Positions 59,723-64,000 of a stretch of 64,000 nucleotides of DNA are shown here, one piece after another. The DNA lies in the NCBI RefSeq assembly GCF_900163695.1, contig NZ_FUIC01000024.1, positions 167,843 through 231,842 on the forward strand, written 5' to 3'. The number at the start of each line of letters is the position of its first letter. The first letter of the stretch is position 1. Origin of the DNA: Gulosibacter sp. 10. GTDB taxonomy: Bacteria > Actinomycetota > Actinomycetes > Actinomycetales > Microbacteriaceae. The translations under genes were made by a program, and so were the position numbers. Under the pieces are notes generated by a model. The model was not told the DNA's origin. It made no database searches and saw only the letters and a program-made list of their open reading frames with translations.

Positions 59723-59745
59723 GGCATAGTTACTATGCTGCATAG
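59723..59745 (+). promoter_or_regulatory. Triple half-site operator, GCATAGT-T-ACTATGC-T-GCATAGT
   Basis: Two overlapping perfect palindromes, GCATAGTTACTATGC (59723-59737) and ACTATGCTGCATAGT (59731-59745), lie about 25 bp before the lipoprotein start. The second matches the 12365-12379 site in 13 of 15 positions. This suggests the lipoprotein gene is controlled by the same BlaI-type repressor as the DsbA/CcdA and BlaI operons. The upstream 59521-59722 contains nothing else I can identify. Confidence 0.65.
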
Positions 59746-59770
59746 TCGATAGCGGTGCGAAGGGAGCACG

Positions 59771-60985
59771 ATGACGCGGAACCGAGATGGCCGTCGGCGA
59801 CCGGTCGGGCGCATCCTCGCGCTCGCGGCAGCCGCGGTCCTCGCCCTGACGGCCTGCGCCTCCGGCGAGCGCTCGGAGTTCGGCGTCCAGCCGGCCGAGG
59901 TCCGGGAGGACCTCGTGCGCACGGACGTGCAGATCGGCACCGAGCTCGCGCCGGGTCTGATCGCGACCGCCCGCGTCGACCTCGGCGGCGTGCACCTCGT
60001 CGCCGGCGACGCGGTGATCGGCCTCGCCGAGGCGGACGAGTCGAGCGCCCTCACGATGGCGGCGGTCTCGAGCGGCGCGGAGCCGCGGTGGCAGGTCGAG
60101 ACAAGCCCGTCCTGCACGGCCTTCGCGGTGTCCGCGGCGGACGGCGAGGCCATCGCGGTATTCATGGACGCCCGGCCCGCCACCGACGACTCCGGCCGGA
60201 TCACCGAGACCGTGGCCACCGCGTTCCGCGTCTCCGACGGGGAGCGGCTCTGGGGGCCGGTGCCGGTGCCCGGGCCGCTGCTCGCCGACGCGGGGCTCGT
60301 CTTCTACGCCCAGCCCGACGCCCCCATCGCCGATGTCTCGGGCACCACCGTCATGCTCGACCCGGCCACGGGCCGGCAGCGATTCTCGGCCGGCGACGGC
60401 ATCGAGATCATCGGCGAGTACGACGGCATCGGCGTCATCCGTCGCGACGGTGCGCTCGAGGCGGTCGAGCTCGCCGGCGAGGAGCCGCTGTGGGCCGAGT
60501 CCGGGCTCGAGCGCCCCGAGGGCGTCTCGGAGTCGGCGGCGTTCGAGCCCGCCTCGATGCGCGAGGCCGGCGAGCACGGCTACCTCGTCGGCGCCTGGGT
60601 CGACGGGGAGGACCGCCGCCCGGCGGTGTACGCGCTGGACTCGGGCCTGCTGCTCGCCTCGCCGGAGGGGCAGCTCCGCGGCGAGGCAGCGGCGGACGGC
60701 GAGGCGCTGTACCTCGAGACGCGGAGCGGCGACGAGGACCGCATCGCCGCCGTGGACTCCGAGGGGGTGCGCTGGGAGGCGCCTGTGGCGGACGGGGCGA
60801 CCCTCGCCTCGGCCGGCGACGGCCGCGTGCACCTGCGCCTCGGCGGCCTCGGCATCGTGCTCGACGCGACCGACGGCGCCGAGCTCGCCCGCGGCGACTT
60901 CCGCGTGCCCGAGCACGTGTTCCCGGACGGCGCGGCGCTGATCACGACCGCCGGCGAGCTCTGGCTCGCCGAGCCGGACGACTGA
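59771..60985 (+). CDS. Lipoprotein with PQQ-like beta-propeller repeats
   Basis: A 404-residue exported lipoprotein: basic N-terminus, hydrophobic core, lipobox LTAC with the lipidated C29. A beta-rich region follows with repeated blade-like units such as GDAVIGLAEADESSALTMAAVSS, MLDPATGRQRFSAGDGIEIIG and VYALDSGLLLASPEGQL, resembling PQQ/WD-type propellers. Such proteins usually serve as extracellular scaffolds or sensors; no enzymatic motif is seen. GGGAGC precedes the ATG. The operator shared with the BlaI locus links it to cell-envelope redox or stress functions. Confidence 0.85.
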   Translation: MTRNRDGRRRPVGRILALAAAAVLALTACASGERSEFGVQPAEVREDLVRTDVQIGTELAPGLIATARVDLGGVHLVAGDAVIGLAEADESSALTMAAVSSGAEPRWQVETSPSCTAFAVSAADGEAIAVFMDARPATDDSGRITETVATAFRVSDGERLWGPVPVPGPLLADAGLVFYAQPDAPIADVSGTTVMLDPATGRQRFSAGDGIEIIGEYDGIGVIRRDGALEAVELAGEEPLWAESGLERPEGVSESAAFEPASMREAGEHGYLVGAWVDGEDRRPAVYALDSGLLLASPEGQLRGEAAADGEALYLETRSGDEDRIAAVDSEGVRWEAPVADGATLASAGDGRVHLRLGGLGIVLDATDGAELARGDFRVPEHVFPDGAALITTAGELWLAEPDD

Positions 60986-61016
60986 ACCGCTGCGTCGGCC
61001 GAGCATCCCCCTCCAA

Positions 61017-61081
61017 CCGAATCCTGGCCACGAACGGTCGTTCTCCGGCGTCGGAGGCGACCGTTCGTGGCCAGGATTCGG
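61017..61081. repeat. Intergenic hairpin, family B (perfect 24-bp arms)
   Basis: The left arm starts CCGAATCC at 61017 and continues TGGCCACGAACGGTCG to 61040. The right arm (61058-61081) is its exact complement, and the loop contains its own small stem CTCCG/CGGAG. It sits between the convergent lipoprotein and kinase genes. The arm core is shared with 49933-49992. Confidence 0.9.
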
Positions 61082-61088
61082 AGGGGTC

Positions 61089-61940
61089 TCAGCACCGGGC
61101 GAGGGCGGCGCCGAGCAGACGGTGCCCGTGCGTCTCGAACGCGAAGTCGCCCACGCGGTAGGCCCAGGTCGCGGTGCCCACCGCCTCGCGCAGCAGCTCG
61201 ATCGGCCACACCTCCGCATCGAGCGGATCCGTGCCGTACCCCTCCAGGAACGCCGCCTCGAGCGCCGGCGCATCCAGCCACTGCTGCGTGGCCAGCCGAC
61301 AGAGGTCGGTGAGTGCGGGGCGGAAGTCGAAGCGGCCGAAGTCGATCGCGCGCAGCCGCCCCGCATCCTGGAGCCAGTTGCGGGGATGCCAGTCGCCGTG
61401 CGTGGGCACCACGCGCGCGGGGCGCGGCCGGTAGCCGGCGAGGATGCCCCGCGCCTCCTCGGCGATCTCCGGAGCGATGCGGTGCTCGCCGTCGAGCGCC
61501 GCGAGAGCCTTGCGCGTGGCGCGCGCCTCGTACTCGGGATCGACCCGCTCGTGCTGATCGTGGAAGGCGCGCAGCGTCTTGCCGGCCTGGCGGTGGATGT
61601 CGGGGCTCAGCTCGAGCTCGCCGCCCTCGACGAGTCGGCCGGGCTGGTACTCGGTGATCAGCACGTTGCGCTCGCGGTCGCCCGCCACGAACCGGGCGGT
61701 GCGGTCGAGCTGCACGAGCGCGGCGGTCCAGCGCTCGTGTGCGGCGATCTCGCGGCCGATGTGGTGGTTGCCGGGGCCGGCGGTCTTGACGACGAACTCG
61801 TCGCTCCCGGCCCGGACGTGCAGCACCCGCGTGTCGACGATGCCCCAGGAGAGGTCCTCGACGAGCGTCGGGTCGCCCAGGCGCGACTCGATGAACCCGG
61901 CCTGCTCCGGGCCGAGGAGGTCGTGATGCCAGGAGGACAT
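61089..61940 (-). CDS. Aminoglycoside phosphotransferase (APH)-family kinase-like protein
   Basis: A 283-residue protein kinase-like fold: Lys in DEFVVKTAG, the Brenner-type catalytic loop THGDWHPRNWL (Asp and Asn), and the metal-binding DFGRFDFRP in place of DFG-type IDxD. APH-like proteins phosphorylate aminoglycosides, macrolides, choline, homoserine or other small molecules; there is no basis here to claim antibiotic resistance. The gene stands alone on the minus strand, with a family-B hairpin 7 bp past its stop. Confidence 0.88.
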   Translation of the reverse strand: MSSWHHDLLGPEQAGFIESRLGDPTLVEDLSWGIVDTRVLHVRAGSDEFVVKTAGPGNHHIGREIAAHERWTAALVQLDRTARFVAGDRERNVLITEYQPGRLVEGGELELSPDIHRQAGKTLRAFHDQHERVDPEYEARATRKALAALDGEHRIAPEIAEEARGILAGYRPRPARVVPTHGDWHPRNWLQDAGRLRAIDFGRFDFRPALTDLCRLATQQWLDAPALEAAFLEGYGTDPLDAEVWPIELLREAVGTATWAYRVGDFAFETHGHRLLGAALARC

Positions 61941-61974
61941 CGGTTCAGTGTAGGCGGGCGCCCGGGAGGGACCC

Positions 61975-62110
61975 CGACGGCCCGATGCGCGGAAGACCTG
62001 CCGGGCCGCGCCCGCCGGGTACGCGGTGGGCCGTCGACGGTTCGATGCTCGGAGGCCTGCTGGGTCGCGTTCGTCGGGTAGGCGGGGGCACGTCGGCGGC
62101 CCGACGTGCG
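61975..62110. repeat. 60-bp tandem repeat (about 2.3 units)
   Basis: The block beginning CGACGGCCCGATGCGCGGA at about 61976 recurs as CGACGGTTCGATGCTCGGA about 60 bp later (62035) and again, partially, near 62095 as CGGCGGCCCGACGTGCGGA. The unit resembles the 22.7-kb array in length but not in sequence. It precedes the family-C hairpin. Confidence 0.7.
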
Positions 62111-62113
62111 GAG

Positions 62114-62195
62114 GATCTGCACTAGGAGGGCGGAAGCAGCCCGTTCGTCACGAAAACGAGGGGATGGCCCGCTGCGTGCCCTCCTAGTGCAGATC
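62114..62195. repeat. Intergenic hairpin, family C (GATCTGCACTAGGAGGGC arms)
   Basis: The 18-base arms at 62114-62131 and 62178-62195 are perfect complements, and GCAGC/GCTGC extends the stem within. The loop is long (over 30 bases). It lies between the divergent kinase and permease genes. The arm start GATCTGCACTAGG also occurs at 63934-63946. Confidence 0.85.
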
Positions 62196-62273
62196 GATCC
62201 GGCCGGCGTCGCGGATCCGCCGGCCGGAGTGCGCACGACCGGCTGCGAAGGCGCTCGAAGGCACGGCGTCGAA

Positions 62274-62302
62274 TTGACATTGTTGTCACCTAATAGTTAC
62301 CT
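62274..62302 (+). promoter_or_regulatory. Promoter and dyad upstream of the APC permease gene
   Basis: -35 TTGACA (62274-62279) and -10-like TTACCT (62297-62302) are spaced 17 bp. The dyad TGACA-TTGT-TGTCA (62275-62288) overlaps the -35 box, so a repressor may bind there. The rest of 61941-62365 is repeat and hairpin DNA. Confidence 0.5.
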
Positions 62303-62365
62303 TTGTCGCATAAGGGGTGACTGCAGGGGTGGTCACTCCACCCGCCGCGCTGCAGGAGGATGACG

Positions 62366-63832
62366 TTGAGCACCACGAAACCACTTCCCGTTCCCACGCC
62401 CGCGCCTCCCGGCGGCGAGTTCAAGCGCACGCTCGGCACCTGGACCACGCTCACGCTCGGCGTCGGCGCGATGGTCGGTTTCGGCTGGGTCACCCTCGCC
62501 GGCGGCTGGATCGAGGACGCCGGCTCGCTCGGCGCCGCGACGGCCATGCTCGTCGGCGGCTTCATGATGGCGATCGTCGCCCTGGTGTACTCCGAACTGG
62601 TGGCGGCGATGCCCAAGGCCGGCGGCGAGCACAACTACATCCTCCGCGCGATGGGGCCGCGCTGGTCCTTCATCGGCTCGTGGGCGATCACGGGCGGCTA
62701 CGCCACCGTGGTGGCCTTCGAGGCCGTGGCGCTCCCCACCGCCGTGCAGTACGTCGTCCCGCTCGACCAGATCCACCTGTGGAGCGTGAGCGATTCGGAC
62801 GTGTATCTCTCCTGGGCGCTCGTCGGCGCGGTCACGGCGATCGTCATCACGATCATCAACATTCTCGGGGTGAAGATCGCGGGCGGCTTCCAGATGTTCG
62901 TCGTGATCTTCCTGTTCGCGATCGGCGCCCTGCAGGTCCTGGGCTCGTTCACCGGCGGCGAGCCGGCCCGGATGGAGCCGTTCTTCGCCAACGGCATGAC
63001 CGGGTTCTTCGCGGTGCTCGTCGTGGTGCCGTTCATGTTCGTCGGCTTCGACGTCATCCCCCAGACGGCCGAAGAGGTGAACCTCCCGCCGCGGAAGACC
63101 GGCCGCATCTCCTTCATCTCCGTGCTCATCGCGGCCGCCTGGTACGTGATGATCGTGCTCACAGTGGCGGTGGGGCTGCCCCGCGATCAGCTCGGCACCT
63201 CGACGCTGCCCGCGGCCGACGCGATGGCGAACCTCTTCGGCAGCGCGTTCTTCGGCAACCTCATGGTCGCCGCGGGCATCGCCGGCATCGTCACCTCCTG
63301 GAACTCGCTGCAGATGGGAGCCTCGCGCCTCATGTACTCCCTCGCTCAGGGCGGCATGCTGCCCGCCTGGCTCGGCAGGCTGCACCCCAGATTCGGCACG
63401 CCTGCGAATGCGCTCATCGTGCTCGGCGTCGTCGCCACCGCCGCCCCGTTCTTCGGGAACCAGGCGCTCGGCTGGATCGTCGACGGCGGCTCGCCCATGA
63501 TCGTCATCGCCTACCTGCTCGTCTCCATCTCCTTCGTGATCCTCCGCGTGCGCGAGCCGAAGATGGATCGGCCGCTCCGCATCGGCGGTCGGGGCGCGGG
63601 CGGCGTGATCATCGGCGCCTGCTCGGTGGCCATCACGGCCTTCCTCTTCGCGCTCTACCTGCCCGGCATGCCCGCGGGCCTCGGCGCCGAGCCCTGGATC
63701 ATCTTCGGGGCGTGGTGGCTCGTGGGCGCCGTATTCTTCGCCGGTATCCCGGGCGGGGTGAAGCCCGGCCCCGATGCCGAGGAACGGCTGCTCGAGAAGG
63801 TCTACGCGAAATGGCCCAAGCGCCGCCCGTGA
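62366..63832 (+). CDS. APC-family amino acid permease
   Basis: A 488-residue protein with 12 transmembrane helices. Helix 1 contains LTLGVGAMVGFGWVTLAGGWI, the unwound G-rich substrate site of APC carriers, and helix 2 has YSELVAAMPKAGGEHNYI. It imports an amino acid or related amine, probably with protons. GCAGGAGG abuts an ATG at 62360, leaving no spacing, so the in-frame TTG at 62366, six bases after it, is the better start (MSTTKPLPVP). No partner genes are evident. Confidence 0.9.
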   Translation: MSTTKPLPVPTPAPPGGEFKRTLGTWTTLTLGVGAMVGFGWVTLAGGWIEDAGSLGAATAMLVGGFMMAIVALVYSELVAAMPKAGGEHNYILRAMGPRWSFIGSWAITGGYATVVAFEAVALPTAVQYVVPLDQIHLWSVSDSDVYLSWALVGAVTAIVITIINILGVKIAGGFQMFVVIFLFAIGALQVLGSFTGGEPARMEPFFANGMTGFFAVLVVVPFMFVGFDVIPQTAEEVNLPPRKTGRISFISVLIAAAWYVMIVLTVAVGLPRDQLGTSTLPAADAMANLFGSAFFGNLMVAAGIAGIVTSWNSLQMGASRLMYSLAQGGMLPAWLGRLHPRFGTPANALIVLGVVATAAPFFGNQALGWIVDGGSPMIVIAYLLVSISFVILRVREPKMDRPLRIGGRGAGGVIIGACSVAITAFLFALYLPGMPAGLGAEPWIIFGAWWLVGAVFFAGIPGGVKPGPDAEERLLEKVYAKWPKRRP

Positions 63833-63873
63833 GCCGCGAGCGCGCCGGCCGGCCCTCCCGACGGAGACCCGGC

Positions 63874-63945
63874 GGCGTGGAGGCGATTCGCACTATCGGT
63901 GCGGCGGCGATCCGCGCTACCGGTGCGGAGGCGATCTGCACTAGG
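63874..63945. repeat. Three 24-bp tandem units overlapping the stop of the right-edge gene
   Basis: Units start at 63874, 63898 and 63922 and follow GG(T/C)G(C/T)GG(A/C)GGCGAT(T/C)(C/T)GC(A/G)CTA. The last unit ends in GATCTGCACTAGG, the arm sequence of the family-C hairpin, and contains the stop codon of the minus-strand gene at the window edge. Confidence 0.75.
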
Positions 63946-64000
63946 TGTACCCGGTCAGGAGGTTGGTGGCGGTGTTGGGGTTGCGGAAGGGGAGAACCTC
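63941..64000 (-). CDS. C-terminal end of an unidentified protein (partial)
   Basis: Reading leftwards from the window edge, 19 codons end in TAG at 63943-63941: EVLPFRNPNTATNLLTGYT. The codons are GC3-rich and the composition is that of a normal globular protein, unlike the surrounding repeats. This suggests the tail of a real gene, but I cannot assign a family from 19 residues. Confidence 0.45.
   Translation of the reverse strand, partial: EVLPFRNPNTATNLLTGYT

Noticed and set aside
61089..61940. Aminoglycoside-resistance gene
   Set aside because: Only the general APH kinase fold is visible; many such proteins act on other small molecules, so a resistance role is not claimed.
1..64000. tRNA, rRNA, insertion sequence, prophage or integrase
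   Set aside because: I looked for T-arm and cloverleaf-like sequences, transposase DDE or serine/tyrosine recombinase motifs and phage structural genes, and saw none. A computed scan (tRNAscan-SE, ISfinder search) would be the decisive test.

Overview
The window comes from a high-GC Gram-positive actinobacterium. By eye the sequence is around 70% G+C, third codon positions are almost all G or C, GTG and TTG starts with good Shine-Dalgarno sequences are common, and several families are typically actinobacterial. A member of the Microbacteriaceae (for example a Leucobacter-like organism) is my best guess, by inference only. No rRNA, tRNA, CRISPR array, insertion sequence, prophage or replication origin was seen. 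I count 57 protein genes; the first and last run off the window.

Layout. 0-8.7 kb: partial Gfo/Idh/MocA oxidoreductase, recQ, a rhodanese, a 983-residue membrane protein with Q/G/P-rich tails, and a FUSC-type exporter. 8.7-14.1 kb: an extracytoplasmic thiol-redox block with two membrane-anchored DsbA-like proteins, a CcdA-like electron carrier, and a BlaI repressor/M56 protease operon. The intergenic operator here recurs upstream of a lipoprotein gene at 59.77 kb. 14.5-22.7 kb: GlcD-like oxidase, MFS transporter, ArsR regulator, a copper operon (copZ, exported copper-binding protein, copA) behind a CsoR-type box, and a CDF metal exporter. 23-31.5 kb: SDRs, an ABC-2 exporter, a degenerate CPBP protein and a POT peptide transporter, separated by unusually repeat-rich intergenic DNA. 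31.6-49.8 kb: catabolic genes. These are SDR, cupin and amine oxidase next to a PucR regulator; a probable hydroxyproline-type dehydratase with an alcohol dehydrogenase; two IclR regulators; and a six-gene operon of FMN monooxygenase, flavin reductase, SnoaL-like protein, ThDP decarboxylase, aldehyde dehydrogenase and MFS carrier. A TetR-controlled three-gene cassette at 35.9-37.9 kb lies between 24-bp direct repeats and looks inserted. 50.2-52.8 kb: a tightly coupled five-gene cassette of Roadblock, protoglobin, membrane coiled-coil, small GTPase and Roadblock proteins. 53-59.5 kb: an ectoine-degradation-like operon (transporter, M20 deacylase, aminotransferase, DoeA-like hydrolase) with a divergent LysR gene. 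59.8-64 kb: lipoprotein, aminoglycoside-phosphotransferase-like kinase, APC permease and the end of an unidentified gene.

Two things stand out as possibly undescribed. The first is the 50.2-52.8 kb cassette, which resembles a Streptomyces conservon (GTPase plus Roadblock) in which a heme-globin protein replaces the sensor kinase. The second is a set of long intergenic hairpins sharing the arm sequence GATGCGTCG(C/A)AG, whose bases co-vary to keep pairing. These occur together with several unrelated tandem minisatellites (unit sizes near 17, 18, 19, 21, 24 and 60 bp), one of which appears to have expanded in frame inside a LysR gene.
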